A DNA stretch of 64,000 nt. Source: Streptomyces rapamycinicus NRRL 5491 (GTDB taxonomy: Bacteria > Actinomycetota > Actinomycetes > Streptomycetales > Streptomycetaceae). The DNA lies in contig NZ_CP085193.1 in the NCBI RefSeq assembly GCF_024298965.1, forward strand, positions 5,890,001 through 5,954,000, given 5' to 3'. Position numbers and translations under genes: made by a program. Shown here one piece after another: positions 49,167-57,948 of the stretch (the first letter of the stretch is position 1; the number at the start of each line of letters is the position of its first letter). Under the pieces are notes generated by a model. It saw only the letters and a list, made by a program, of their open reading frames with translations, did no database searches and was not told the origin of the DNA.

Positions 49167-50237
49167 ATGACCACCCCCTTCGATCCGATCGTCCTGGGCG
49201 GCAAGCACCTGGCCAACCGCGTCGCGATGGCGCCGATGACCCGCAGCCGCGCCTTCGGGCCCGGCGCGGAGCCGACGGAGCTGATGGCGACGTACTACGC
49301 GCAGCGCGCCGGCGCCGGGCTGATCGTCACCGAGGGCATCCAGCCCTCTCCGGTCGGCCAGGGCTACCCCGACACCCCCGGCCTGCACACCCCCGGGCAG
49401 GTGCGGGCGTGGCGAACCGTGACCGAGGCCGTGCACCGGGAGGGCGGCGTGATCTTCGCGCAGTTGATGCACACCGGGCGGGTCGGACACCCGAGCCTGC
49501 CGCCCGACGGACTGGTGCCGGTGGGGCCGTCGGCGGTGGCCGCCACGGGCCAGGTCTTCACCCATGAGGGGCCGAAGGACTTCGTGACGCCGAGGGAACT
49601 GAGCGAGGCGGACATCCGGCAGACCATCGCCGACTTCGCCGACGCGGCCCGCAACGCGGTCGAGGCCGGGTTCGACGGAGTGGAGATCCACGGCGCGAAC
49701 GGCTATCTGATCCACCAGTTCCTCGCGCCCAACTCCAACCTGCGCGCGGATGGCTGGGGCGGCGACACCGAGGGCCGGATCCGCTTGGCCGTCGAGGTCA
49801 CCACGGCCGTGACCGAGGCGATCGGCAGCCACCGGGTCGGCCTGCGGATCTCGCCCGGGAACCCGTACAACGACATCGCCGAGGACACCCCGGACGAGAT
49901 CTACCTCGCCCTGCTGGACCGGCTCGCCGCTCTGGACCTGGCCTATCTCCACCTGCTGGAAGGGCCGAACCGGGAACTGACCGCGCGGCTGCGGAAGTCG
50001 TGGCCGGGCCCGTTCATCATCAACCCGTTCACGCACCCCGACGCCACCGGGCCCGAGGCGCTGAAGCTGATCGAGGACGGAACCGCGGACATGGTCGCCT
50101 ACGGGGCGCTGTTCCTGGCCAACCCCGACCTGCCCAGGCGGCTGGCTGCCGGGGGCCCGTTCAACACCCCCGACAAGGCAACGTTCTACGGCGGCGACCA
50201 CCGGGGCTACACCGACTACCCGGCCCTCACCACCTGA
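49167..50237 (+). CDS. Old Yellow Enzyme family alkene reductase
   Basis: 356 residues. FMN-binding TIM-barrel: ANRVAMAPMTRSRAFGPGA, GLIVTEGIQPSPVGQGYPDT, VIFAQLMHTGRVGHPS, FDGVEIHGANGYLIHQFLAP (His and Asn that bind substrate), NSNLRADGWGGDTEGRIRL and DMVAYGALFLANPDLPRR. Reduces activated C=C bonds or nitro groups using NADPH. The ATG follows AAGGAGGAG. Expression is probably controlled by the divergent MarR protein, perhaps in response to electrophiles. Confidence 0.93.
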   Translation: MTTPFDPIVLGGKHLANRVAMAPMTRSRAFGPGAEPTELMATYYAQRAGAGLIVTEGIQPSPVGQGYPDTPGLHTPGQVRAWRTVTEAVHREGGVIFAQLMHTGRVGHPSLPPDGLVPVGPSAVAATGQVFTHEGPKDFVTPRELSEADIRQTIADFADAARNAVEAGFDGVEIHGANGYLIHQFLAPNSNLRADGWGGDTEGRIRLAVEVTTAVTEAIGSHRVGLRISPGNPYNDIAEDTPDEIYLALLDRLAALDLAYLHLLEGPNRELTARLRKSWPGPFIINPFTHPDATGPEALKLIEDGTADMVAYGALFLANPDLPRRLAAGGPFNTPDKATFYGGDHRGYTDYPALTT

Positions 50238-50264
50238 TCGGCACGCCCAGCAGTCATGGGTCCG

Positions 50265-51050
50265 CTACGGGAGCCCGTGCAGCTTGGCGATCAGCCGCCG
50301 CAGCAGGGCCACCCGGTCGCTGCCGCGCGGCCGGCAGTCCTCCAGACGCCGGACGACACCCCGCGGCACGTCCTCGACCCCGACGGCGTCCACGACCTTG
50401 TCGAGCGCGTGGATGCCCCAGTACTGGCTGAAGGCGAGCGGCTCCCTCACGACGGCGTCCGTGAGGGCGGCCAGCGCGTCCGCGTCCGGCACCGCGTACA
50501 GCCGCGCGTACGCGGCCAGGCGCAGACCGCCGTCCGGCGAGGTGAGCCAGCCGTCCAGGTCGGGGTCGGCGACCCGCTGGGTGGCGCGCACCAGCCGGGC
50601 GAAGATGCCGTTCATGCGCTGCGTACGGGCGGACCCGCTGAACATCGACGTACGGACCTCGAGGTATTCGGCCGCCAGCCGGCGCACATCCGTCAGCGCC
50701 GTGGCGCCGCCGTCTGCCTCGGGCCCGTCGTCGCCGCTCCCCACGAGAGCGGCGTCGGCGATCCGCTCGGCCGCCTCGATGCGCCGCTCGACCGCCTCCT
50801 TGAACTCCAGGCGCACCCCGCCCGGCAGTTCGATGCTGGTGAGCAGATCGCGCAGCCACGGCACGACGGCGACCACCAGGAGCGCCACGGTGACGTTGTC
50901 TATCTTCAGATCCGGCGCCAGCACATGCGTGACGGCCACCGCGATGGCCACACAGCTCACCACGGACGCGACGACGAACCGCCGCCGCCCGGCCCGCCCC
51001 GAATACCCCTGGCCCTCCCCGGGCTCCCCCTGCCTCATGCGCCCCAGCAT
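50265..51050 (-). CDS. Membrane-anchored hypothetical protein
   Basis: 261 residues. A basic N-terminus, two helices (about 24-46 and 52-66: FVVASVVSCVAIAVAVTHVL, NVTVALLVVAVVPWLRDLL), then a soluble helical domain (VRLEFKEAVERRIEAAERIA ... TQRMNGIFARLVRATQRVAD, ALVALLRRLIAKLHGLP-like end). I do not recognise a family. The ATG at residue 5 is also possible. Convergent with the reductase gene. Confidence 0.6.
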   Translation of the reverse strand: MLGRMRQGEPGEGQGYSGRAGRRRFVVASVVSCVAIAVAVTHVLAPDLKIDNVTVALLVVAVVPWLRDLLTSIELPGGVRLEFKEAVERRIEAAERIADAALVGSGDDGPEADGGATALTDVRRLAAEYLEVRTSMFSGSARTQRMNGIFARLVRATQRVADPDLDGWLTSPDGGLRLAAYARLYAVPDADALAALTDAVVREPLAFSQYWGIHALDKVVDAVGVEDVPRGVVRRLEDCRPRGSDRVALLRRLIAKLHGLP

Positions 51051-51151
51051 GCCCCAACCGGGCCCGACTCAGGCGGGGTACGCGTGTCCCGCCCGGCGGC
51101 AAACCCCGTCCGGCCAGACATCCGCTACAGCCATTACCAGGAAGCGCGGTC

Positions 51152-51556
51152 ATGACTGACCTCAAGTGGCGCAAGTCCTCCTTCAGCACGGACGTCGGCG
51201 CCCACTGCATGGAACTTTTCACCACCTCCGACGGCATTCGCATACGCGAGAGCGATGAGCCCGAAGCGGTGATCCGTACGCCCCCCGCCGCGCTCGGCGT
51301 CCTCATACGTGCCATAAAGACTGGCCGCCTCGACCGCGCCTTCCGAGCGCGGGCCGGATTTCAGGTGCAGGCATCGTCTCGCGCGCTTCGCGCGATTGAG
51401 CAGCGGGGCAGGGGGCAGGGGACGCAAGGCGCGTTGCCGACCGCCGGGCCGGTGGGGGCTTGCGCCGCGACGGCAACCGCGCCCGGTGGCCGATGCCAAT
51501 CCGGAGCGCGGCCCGGCGGGACGGCCCCTCCGGGTGCCCCCTCCGAAAATACTTGA
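51152..51556 (+). CDS. DUF397 protein with read-through tail
   Basis: Residues 1-63 are a DUF397 domain (MTDLKWRKSSFSTDVGAHCM, ELFTTSDGIRIRESDEP), usually a short partner of an XRE regulator in actinomycetes. The family ends near residue 65, but here the frame continues for another 70 residues through the left arm of a 41-bp repeat. The tail is probably an accident of that insertion. No XRE gene is adjacent, so it stands alone. Confidence 0.75.
   Translation: MTDLKWRKSSFSTDVGAHCMELFTTSDGIRIRESDEPEAVIRTPPAALGVLIRAIKTGRLDRAFRARAGFQVQASSRALRAIEQRGRGQGTQGALPTAGPVGACAATATAPGGRCQSGARPGGTAPPGAPSENT
51376..51416 (+). repeat. 41-bp inverted repeat, left arm
   Basis: An exact 41-bp match to the reverse complement of 51774-51814. 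It begins GTCTCGCGCGCTTCGCGCG, contains the self-complementary CGCGCGCTTCGCGCG core and ends GGGGCAGGGGGC. It lies within the DUF397 reading frame's tail. Confidence 0.85.
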
Positions 51557-52012
51557 TCTGAAGCAACTACCTTGTCAAAGGTTTTCGGGAGAGGTACCGC
51601 CCTGCGGCGTCGAGTACGACGGTGGACCGTCCAGGCACGGCTGATGGGTGGTCCAGCGTCGCAGTGGATACGGAGTCCGGCGGTCCGGCGACGGGCCTCG
51701 CCCCCCGCACACGGATTCCGCCACCGGCGGCCGCTCCCACCGGCCCGGCGACCGGCGGTCGACCCGCGCCCCCGCCCCCTGCCCCGCTGCTCAATCGCGC
51801 GAAGCGCGCGAGACGGCGCCGCACCCGGCCCATGCGCCGCACCCGACCCATGCGGCACCCCCGCCGGAGGCGGCCCGTCGGGCGAGCCGGACGGCCCCAG
51901 GCCGACAGGACGGCGCTCCGGCTACGCGGCGGGCAGGGGCCACGCCCCCGAGGGATCGCCAAGCCACACCCGGTGGCATCGGCCGTGACCGTCAGACCGA
52001 AGTCGAACAGCC
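51557..52012. other. Gene-free stretch with repeats
   Basis: About 450 bp between the DUF397 frame and the HAD fragment. It holds the right arm of the 41-bp repeat and further GC-rich palindromic pieces. Open frames exist on every strand but none has a start, ribosome site or recognisable motif. Confidence 0.5.
51774..51814 (-). repeat. 41-bp inverted repeat, right arm
   Basis: Exact reverse complement of 51376-51416. The two arms are 357 bp apart. A related partial match (CCGGGCCGGTGGG region) flanks both, so a longer ancestral repeat is likely. Confidence 0.85.
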
Positions 52013-52243
52013 CCCCGCTTCTTCGCCCGCGTCCTGGACCTCACCGGCACCCCGCCGGACGAGGCGGTGTACGTGGGGGACCACCCCGCGAACGACATCC
52101 GCCCGGCAAAGGCGGCGGGACTGCGCGTCGCGCATCTGCGGCGCGGGCCGTGGGGCCATCTGTGGTCCGGCACCGCGGAGGCGGCCGCTGCCGACTGGCA
52201 GATCGACTCGCTGCACGATCTCGTGCGGCTCGCCACCGGATGA
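52013..52243 (+). pseudogene. C-terminal remnant of a HAD-superfamily hydrolase
   Basis: The frame reads RFFARVLDLTGTPPDEAVYV, then GDHPANDIRPAKAAGLRVAH and LRRGPWGHLW, ending LHDLVRLATG and a TGA. VYVGDHPANDI is the metal-binding motif IV of HAD phosphatases. The N-terminal two thirds with motifs I-III are missing, replaced by the repeat-rich stretch. Confidence 0.75.
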
Positions 52244-52292
52244 CGCAAGCGGCCCCGCCGCGGCAAGGCCGCTCGCTGCCGACTACAACCTC

Positions 52293-52544
52293 ATGTACTG
52301 GCTCATCCGCCCAGGAGCCGCGCAGCACTGGCAACGGATCCGGCAGGTGCAGACGCTCGGTGCGGGCCGCCTTGAGACGTCGTACATCGGTGTTCCGCTC
52401 ATTGACGGGATCAGCGGGCCGTATCTGCATTGGCGCGTTCCGCTCGGGCCGGAGCGGTGTCTCACCGACGCCAATCGGCTTCGCGAGGCGCTGGTTCGGG
52501 CGGTCGTCGCCGAGCTCGGGATCGGGGAGGGGGACGACCTGTGA
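52293..52544 (+). CDS. Small hypothetical protein
   Basis: 83 residues: MYWLIRPGAAQHWQRIRQVQ, TLGAGRLETSYIGVPLIDGI, then LHWRVPLGPERCLTDANRLR and the end VAELGIGEGDDL. It is coupled to the next gene by GTGA overlap. No family recognised. It looks intact and coding. Confidence 0.6.
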   Translation: MYWLIRPGAAQHWQRIRQVQTLGAGRLETSYIGVPLIDGISGPYLHWRVPLGPERCLTDANRLREALVRAVVAELGIGEGDDL

Positions 52545-52728
52545 CCCACGACCGTTCAGCCGCCCAGCAGTCGCTCGCGGCAGTGCACGGTATCGAGATG
52601 CCGGACGCGGACACGTTGACCGGGCCCCAGCTGGAGGGCTGGGACTGTGCGCTGTGTGGGCGGCGGTTGATCGCGGATCAGTTGCTCGGGACGGTCGCGT
52701 GGACCTGTGGCAGTGTGGCGGAGCCAGG
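52541..52728 (+). pseudogene. Small Cys-containing protein, 3' end lost
   Basis: From GTG: THDRSAAQQSLAAVHGIEMP, LEGWDCALCGRRLIADQLLG, TVAWTCGS. The C-x-x-C and later C suggest a small zinc-binding protein. The coding-like part ends near 52720; beyond it the frame runs on to 53062 only as antisense of modC. I take the tail as lost at the junction with the molybdate operon. Confidence 0.45.
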
Positions 52729-53829
52729 TCACGCCGGATATGCGTGGGTCTGGGTGGCCTTCAGCGTGGCCCAGACCGTGCGGCCCGGGTGGAGGGACAG
52801 TTCGGCTACCGCCGCCGTCGTGAGGTCGGCCAGGAGGGGGAGTTCGCCGGTGAGGTCGACGCGGATCTGGTCGCCGTGGGACTCCATACCGGCCACCTCC
52901 AGCCGCCACAGGTTGCGCGCACTGGACTCGGGGCGGTCGCGGTGGAGGGTGACCGCGGCCGGTGGGAAGGCGACGAAGACCGGGCCGGTGAGGTCCTCGG
53001 TGGTGGTGATGGTGGTGCCGCCGTCGAGCGTCACGGTGTGGCCGTCGGCGCGGCCCTGGTAGAGGTTGAGGCCGACGAGGCTGGCGATGTAGTCGGTACG
53101 GGGGCGGCGGGAGATGTCCGCCGGGGCGCCCTCCTGGACGGTACGGCCGTCCTCCACGACCACGAGCCGGTCGGCCAGCACCATCGCGTCGAGCGGGTCA
53201 TGGGTGACCAGGACGGCCACCGCCTCGAAGTCGGCCAGATGGCGGCGGAGTCCGGCGCGCACGTCGAGGCGGGTGCGGGCGTCGAGCGCGGCCAGGGGCT
53301 CGTCCAGGAGCAGCAGCCGGGGGCGGGTGGCCAGGGCGCGGGCGAGGGCGACCCGCTGGGCCTGGCCGCCGGACAGGGCGCGGGGTTTGGCGCCCGCGCG
53401 GTCGGTCAGGCCCATCCGGTCCAGCCAGTCGGCCGCCTGCGCGCGGGCCTCCGCCTTCGGCACCCCGTGGCAGCGCGGGCCGAAGGCCACGTTGTCGAGC
53501 GCGGTGAGGTGCGGGAAGAGCAGATAGTCCTGGAAGACGACGCCGACCGGGCGGTGTTCGGGCGGTGTCCGCAGCCGATGCGACGGCTCCTCCAGGGTCC
53601 GGCCGTCCAGCCGCAGCGCGCCCTCGGTGAGCGGGGTGAGTCCGGCCAGGGCGCGCAGCGCGGTGGTCTTGCCCGCGCCGTTGGGCCCGAGCAGGGCGAC
53701 CACCTCGCCGGGCGCCGCCGACAGTCGTAGATCGAGCCGGAAGTTGCCCCGGTCGACGACGAGCCGGGCGTCGAGGCCGTCGGTGTGCGGCGTGGCCTCC
53801 TCGGTGGGGGAGGTGTCCGTGTTGGTCAT
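52729..53829 (-). CDS. modC: Molybdate ABC transporter ATP-binding protein
   Basis: 366 residues. Walker A GPNGAGKTT (48-56), Q-loop FQDYLLFPHLTALDN, signature ALSGGQAQRVALARALA, Walker B LLLLDEPLAALD, and switch His in LVTHDPLDAMVLADR. The C-terminal about 110 residues form a TOBE domain (SLVGLNLYQGRADG ... GDQIRVDLTGELPLLADL), as in ModC. It overlaps the modB stop by four bases. Confidence 0.9.
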   Translation of the reverse strand: MTNTDTSPTEEATPHTDGLDARLVVDRGNFRLDLRLSAAPGEVVALLGPNGAGKTTALRALAGLTPLTEGALRLDGRTLEEPSHRLRTPPEHRPVGVVFQDYLLFPHLTALDNVAFGPRCHGVPKAEARAQAADWLDRMGLTDRAGAKPRALSGGQAQRVALARALATRPRLLLLDEPLAALDARTRLDVRAGLRRHLADFEAVAVLVTHDPLDAMVLADRLVVVEDGRTVQEGAPADISRRPRTDYIASLVGLNLYQGRADGHTVTLDGGTTITTTEDLTGPVFVAFPPAAVTLHRDRPESSARNLWRLEVAGMESHGDQIRVDLTGELPLLADLTTAAVAELSLHPGRTVWATLKATQTHAYPA

Positions 53830-54725
53830 GAGGCGGCCATCCAGCGGTCGCGCAGCCCGGCCAGGACCGCGATGGAGACGGCGAGCAGGACGAGGCTGAG
53901 CGCGATCGCGGCGGCCGGGTCGCTCTGGAGGGCGAGATAGACCGACAGCGGCATCGTCTGCGTACGGCCGGGGAAGTTGCCCGCGAAGGTGATCGTGGCG
54001 CCGAACTCGCCCAGCGCCCGCGCCCATGCCAGCACCGCCCCGGCCGCCACACCGGGCGCCACCATCGGCAGGGTGACGCGCCGGAACGCGGTGAAGCGCG
54101 AGGCGCCGAGCGTGGTAGCGGCCTCCTCGTAACGCGGATCGGCCGCCCGCAGCGTGCCCTCGACGCTGATCACGAGGAACGGCATCGCCACGAACGCCTC
54201 CGCGACCACCACCCCCGCCGTGGTGAACGGCAGCGTCACGCCGAACGCCGAGTCCAGCCACCGGCCCACGATCCCGTTACGGCCCAGCGCGAGCAGCAGC
54301 GCCACACCGCCCACCACGGGCGGCAGCACCAGCGGCAGGGTCACCAGGGCGCGCAGCAGCCGGCGGCCGGGGAAGCGGGCGCGGGCCAGCAGCCAGGCCA
54401 GGGGTACGCCCAGGACCAGCGCCACGGCGGTGGCGGCGGTCGCGGTGATCAGCGAGAGGCGGAGCGCCTGCCACACCGCGACGCTGGTCAGCTGGTCGGG
54501 CAGGCTCCGCCAGGGCGCACGGACCAGCAGCGCGACCAACGGAAGCACCAGGAAGACCAGGCCCGCGAGGGCGGGGAGCAGGAGCGGCAGCGGGACGCCC
54601 GCGCGGAGGCGGGGGGTGCCCGCGCGGAGGCGGGGCGTGCCCCAGCGTCGCCCTTTGCTACCGCTCAGAACCTCCCGGGGGCCGGTTACCTCCGCTGGCT
54701 CGGCCTCGGCGTTCCGCTCCGTCAC
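53826..54725 (-). CDS. modB: Molybdate ABC transporter permease
   Basis: 299 residues with about six helices. The ABC inner-membrane motif is EEAATTLGASRFTAFRRVTL with P at the usual place (EAA-x3-G-x9-I-x-LP type). GALVLPLVLPPVVGGVALLL-like and ALGEFGATITFAGNFPGRTQ match ModB. A repeated stretch (GTPRLRAGTPRLRAG) lies in the N-terminus. GTG start overlapping the modA stop. Confidence 0.9.
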   Translation of the reverse strand: MTERNAEAEPAEVTGPREVLSGSKGRRWGTPRLRAGTPRLRAGVPLPLLLPALAGLVFLVLPLVALLVRAPWRSLPDQLTSVAVWQALRLSLITATAATAVALVLGVPLAWLLARARFPGRRLLRALVTLPLVLPPVVGGVALLLALGRNGIVGRWLDSAFGVTLPFTTAGVVVAEAFVAMPFLVISVEGTLRAADPRYEEAATTLGASRFTAFRRVTLPMVAPGVAAGAVLAWARALGEFGATITFAGNFPGRTQTMPLSVYLALQSDPAAAIALSLVLLAVSIAVLAGLRDRWMAAS

Positions 54726-55564
54726 GGCTTGAGGAAACCTGCCTGGCCGAGCACCTTCTGGCCCTGTGCGGACTTCACCAGGTCGATGAAGGCCGTGGCC
54801 GCCTCCGCGTTGGGGGCGTTCTTCAGCGGGGCGATCGGATAGTCGTTGATGGCCTGCTTCGACTCGGGGAACTCCACGCCCGCGACCTTGCCGCCCGCCG
54901 CCTTCACATCGGTCTTGTAGACGACGGAGGCGTCGACCTCCTTCAGCTGCACCTTGGTCAGCGCGCCCTTGACGTCCTGCTCGTACGAGACGGGCGTGAG
55001 CTTGAGCTTGGCCGCGGTCAGCGCCTTCTGGGCCGCCGAGCCGCACGGCACCTCCTTGGCGCACAGCGCGACCTTCAGCCCGGAGCGGGTGAGGTCCTTG
55101 AGCGTCTTGATCTTCTTCGGGTTGCCCTGGAGGGTCGCGATCTCGAGCTGGTTGCGGACGAAGGTGGCCGGGGTGCCCTTCGCGTCCTTGGCGTCGGTGA
55201 CGGTCTTCATGGTCTTCGGGCTCGCGGCGGCGAAGACGTCGGCGGGCGCGCCGGACGTGATGCTGGCCGCGAGGGCGTCGCTGCCGCCGAAGTTGAAGGA
55301 GACCTTGGTGCCCGGGTGCTCCTTCTCGAAGGTCTTGCCCAGCGCGGTGAAGCTCTCCTTCAGCGAGGCCGCCGCGAACACGGTCACCGTGCCGGACAGG
55401 TTCTCTGAGGAGGAACCGGAACCGGAGCTGGACTTCTTGGAGGAGTCGTCGGAGTCACCGGAGGAGCAGGCGGTGAGCGCCACCACGGCGAGCGCGAAAC
55501 CGCCCACCGCACGGTAGGTCCAACGGACTCGGGGTCGGGATCCGGTAACGGAACGGGTCGTCAT
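54722..55564 (-). CDS. modA: Molybdate-binding lipoprotein
   Basis: 280 residues. Lipoprotein signal ending VALTAC (C33), Ser-rich linker, then the ModA fold: GTVTVFAAASLKESFTALGK, FNFGGSDALAASITSGAPAD, VFAAASPKTM, VDASVVYKTDVKAAGGKVAG and NAEAATAFIDLVKSAQGQKV. It captures molybdate or tungstate for ModBC. The ATG used has GGAG upstream. A GTG at 55630 would overlap the regulator stop, so the start is open. Confidence 0.92.
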   Translation of the reverse strand: MTTRSVTGSRPRVRWTYRAVGGFALAVVALTACSSGDSDDSSKKSSSGSGSSSENLSGTVTVFAAASLKESFTALGKTFEKEHPGTKVSFNFGGSDALAASITSGAPADVFAAASPKTMKTVTDAKDAKGTPATFVRNQLEIATLQGNPKKIKTLKDLTRSGLKVALCAKEVPCGSAAQKALTAAKLKLTPVSYEQDVKGALTKVQLKEVDASVVYKTDVKAAGGKVAGVEFPESKQAINDYPIAPLKNAPNAEAATAFIDLVKSAQGQKVLGQAGFLKP

Positions 55565-55626
55565 GGAGTCTGTCTCCGCCTCTCTGCCTCTGCCGCCTCT
55601 GCCACTGCCGCCCTCGGCGCGCGTGC

Positions 55627-56016
55627 TCACGGCGTTTCCACGACCACGTTGGTCGACTTGATCACGGCGACGGCCGGAACGCCCGGCTCCAGCTTCAGCT
55701 CCTCCGCCGACTCCCGGCTGATCATGGACACCACGCGGAACGGGCCCGCCTGGATCTCCACCTGCGCCGACACATCGCCGAGGATCACCTCGGTGACGAT
55801 CCCCGAGAAGCGGTTGCGGGCCGAGGAGCCGGGGTGGTCGCGGTCCGTGCCGCCGGCGACCTCGCGGGCGAACGCGGCGAGCGCCGGGCCCGGGATGATC
55901 CGGCGCCCCTGCTCGTCCCGTTCGGCGGTCAGCCGTCCGCTGTCGACCCAGCGCCGCAGGGTGTCGACGCTGACCCCCATCAGGGCCGCGGCCTCACCGA
56001 TCCGGTACGTATGCAT
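55627..56016 (-). CDS. MerR-type helix-turn-helix plus TOBE (molbindin) regulator
   Basis: 129 residues. N-terminal MerR-like helix-turn-helix (YRIGEAAALMGVSVDTLRRW) and a C-terminal molbindin/TOBE domain (NRFSGIVTEVILGDVSAQVE, AGPFRVVSMISRESAEELKL, VAVIKSTNVVVE). It binds molybdate and probably controls modABC, which it heads. In many bacteria ModE does this job with a different helix-turn-helix. A start seven codons upstream (56037) is possible. Confidence 0.9.
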   Translation of the reverse strand: MHTYRIGEAAALMGVSVDTLRRWVDSGRLTAERDEQGRRIIPGPALAAFAREVAGGTDRDHPGSSARNRFSGIVTEVILGDVSAQVEIQAGPFRVVSMISRESAEELKLEPGVPAVAVIKSTNVVVETP

Positions 56017-56120
56017 CCGCCGATGGTAGCGCCGCATCTGCGAGCTGGTACATGGTGATCAGGTGGTATCCGTCCAACGATTCGGGTACGAAGGCTGGCA
56101 TCTGCGCGAGGGGTGGGAGC

Positions 56121-57581
56121 TCAGGGTTCGTCGTCCGCGTCGGCTCCGGGCTCCTCGTCCGCCATCTCGGACAGCTCCTCGTCCGCCAGCTCCGCCAGTT
56201 CCCCCAGCGTCACCGGCGCCGCGAACGGCCGTGCCGAGAGCGGCCGCAGATCCTCCGCCGTGGCCGGGCGGCCGGTCAGCGACGCGGTGACGGCGGCGAC
56301 CGCGAAACCGCAGATCCGGCCCTGGCACCAGCCCATCCCCGGGCGGGCCAGGAGCTTCATGGTGCGGGGGTCCTCGGCGCCGAGGTCGTTACGGGCGCGG
56401 CACAGCTCCCCGTAGGTGACCTCCTCGCAGCGGCAGACCACCGTGCGTTCGGTCAGCCGGTCGGTCCACCCGTCGGGCACGGGGTAGGTACGGTGCAGCG
56501 CGGCGGCGAAGGCCCGGCCGTGGCGGATCGCGGTGCGCAGCCGCCGTACGGCGCGCGGATCCACCGGCAGCCCGTGGGCCGCCGCCAGCGACAGGGCGGC
56601 CAGCCGCCCCTCGGCGACGGCCGGCGCGGCGCCGCCCACGCCCGTGGTCTCCCCGGCGGCCAGGACGTCCGGGACGGTGGTGCGCTGCCGGGCGTCGACC
56701 ACGGCGACGAGGGAGCCGTCGAGGTCGCGGCGGGTGGCGGCGCCGACCATCAGGGGCAGTTCGAGGGCGGGGGTGAACCCCCAGCCCAGCGCCACCAGAT
56801 CGGCCTCGAGCACCTCGCCGCCGTCGAGCCGCACCCCGCGCACCCGGTCCTCGCCCAGGATCTCGGTGACCGTGGCCCGGGTCCGGTACGGGATGCGGTG
56901 GCGGGCCATGAGCGCCGCGTACCGCACCGCCTCGGCGGACTTGGCGGGCGCCCGTACCGCACCGTCCAGGTGGCGCAGCCAGCCGTGCGCCGGGTTGGCC
57001 TCGCACACGGCGAGGACCCGCACCCCCGCCTGCGCCAGGCCCGTCGCCACCGGCAGCAGGAACGGGCCCGTGCCCGCGACCACCGCACGCCGGCCCGCCA
57101 CCGTCCGATGCCCCTTCAGCAGCGCCTGGACGCCTCCGGCCGCCATCACCCCGGGCAGTTCCCAGCCGGGGAGCGGCAGTTGACGGTCGTACGCGCCGCA
57201 GCAGAGCACCAGCGCACCGGCCCGCACCCGGTCCCGTTCGACGGGGGCCGTGTCGTACGGACCGTTCAGGCGCAGGGTGAACGGTCCGCTGTCCGGGCGG
57301 GGACGGTCGATCAGCCAGACCTGGTGGCCGGGGAGGTAGTGGAGGCGGCCGATGCCGCGCTGGTGGTCCAGCCGGGCGCGGAGGCGGGCGAAGAGCCGCC
57401 CGTGGTGGTGGGCGGGGGGCGTGGAGTGCTCGTCGTGGCGCCAGTACTGGCCGCCGGGCAGGCGCCCGGCGTCGATGAGCACCACGTCCAGGCCCGCCTC
57501 GGCGGCCCCGACGGCGGCGGCGAGCCCGGCGGGGCCCGCGCCCACGACGGCTACGTCGTACGTCGGCCGATCAGTCGCCAT
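56121..57581 (-). CDS. D-hydroxyproline dehydrogenase-like FAD/NAD oxidoreductase (alpha subunit)
   Basis: 486 residues. FAD-binding GxGxxG (DVAVVGAGPAGLAAAVGAAE), second dinucleotide site (RRAVVAGTGPFLLPVATGLA), ATG-like TTVPDVLAAGETTGVGG, and a C-terminal BFD-type [2Fe-2S] domain (TVVCRCEEVTYGELCRARND, RPGMGWCQGRICG). This layout is typical of the HcnB/OoxA-type alpha subunit of cyanide synthase and D-hydroxyproline dehydrogenase. It overlaps the small ferredoxin gene by 11 bp. Confidence 0.85.
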   Translation of the reverse strand: MATDRPTYDVAVVGAGPAGLAAAVGAAEAGLDVVLIDAGRLPGGQYWRHDEHSTPPAHHHGRLFARLRARLDHQRGIGRLHYLPGHQVWLIDRPRPDSGPFTLRLNGPYDTAPVERDRVRAGALVLCCGAYDRQLPLPGWELPGVMAAGGVQALLKGHRTVAGRRAVVAGTGPFLLPVATGLAQAGVRVLAVCEANPAHGWLRHLDGAVRAPAKSAEAVRYAALMARHRIPYRTRATVTEILGEDRVRGVRLDGGEVLEADLVALGWGFTPALELPLMVGAATRRDLDGSLVAVVDARQRTTVPDVLAAGETTGVGGAAPAVAEGRLAALSLAAAHGLPVDPRAVRRLRTAIRHGRAFAAALHRTYPVPDGWTDRLTERTVVCRCEEVTYGELCRARNDLGAEDPRTMKLLARPGMGWCQGRICGFAVAAVTASLTGRPATAEDLRPLSARPFAAPVTLGELAELADEELSEMADEEPGADADDEP

Positions 57582-57948
57582 CGCTGCCATCACCACCACG
57601 ATCGCCCGCTACGCCACCGGCCACACCGCCGTCACGGCCGTCACGGCCATCACGGCCATCAACCCCGCCACCGCCCTCCGCCGACAGCCGCATCCCGTCC
57701 CGCGCCGGGACCAGGCAGGCCCGCTGTCCCGGGCGCCCGTCCACGGTGATCAGGCAGTCGAAGCACACCCCGATCCCGCAGAACAGCCCGCGCGGTCCGC
57801 CCTCGCGCCGCGTGGTCCGCCAGGCCACGATCCCGGCGGCCACCAGCGCCGCGCCCACGCTCTGGCCGGGCAACGCGGTGACCGTCGTGCCGTCGAAGGT
57901 CAGCCGGTACGCCGACAACCCCGTGCGCTCACTCCCCGCGTGACTCAT
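57571..57948 (-). CDS. 2Fe-2S subunit of D-hydroxyproline dehydrogenase (gamma)
   Basis: 125 residues. Plant-type-like ferredoxin motif GLFCGIGVCFDCLITVDGRP with GQRAC as the fourth ligand region. The family is about 90 residues long; the last 30 here are a Gly/Asp/Arg repeat (DGRDGRDGRDGG), an expansion. It sits between the two flavin subunits and overlaps both. Confidence 0.85.
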   Translation of the reverse strand: MSHAGSERTGLSAYRLTFDGTTVTALPGQSVGAALVAAGIVAWRTTRREGGPRGLFCGIGVCFDCLITVDGRPGQRACLVPARDGMRLSAEGGGGVDGRDGRDGRDGGVAGGVAGDRGGDGSDGD

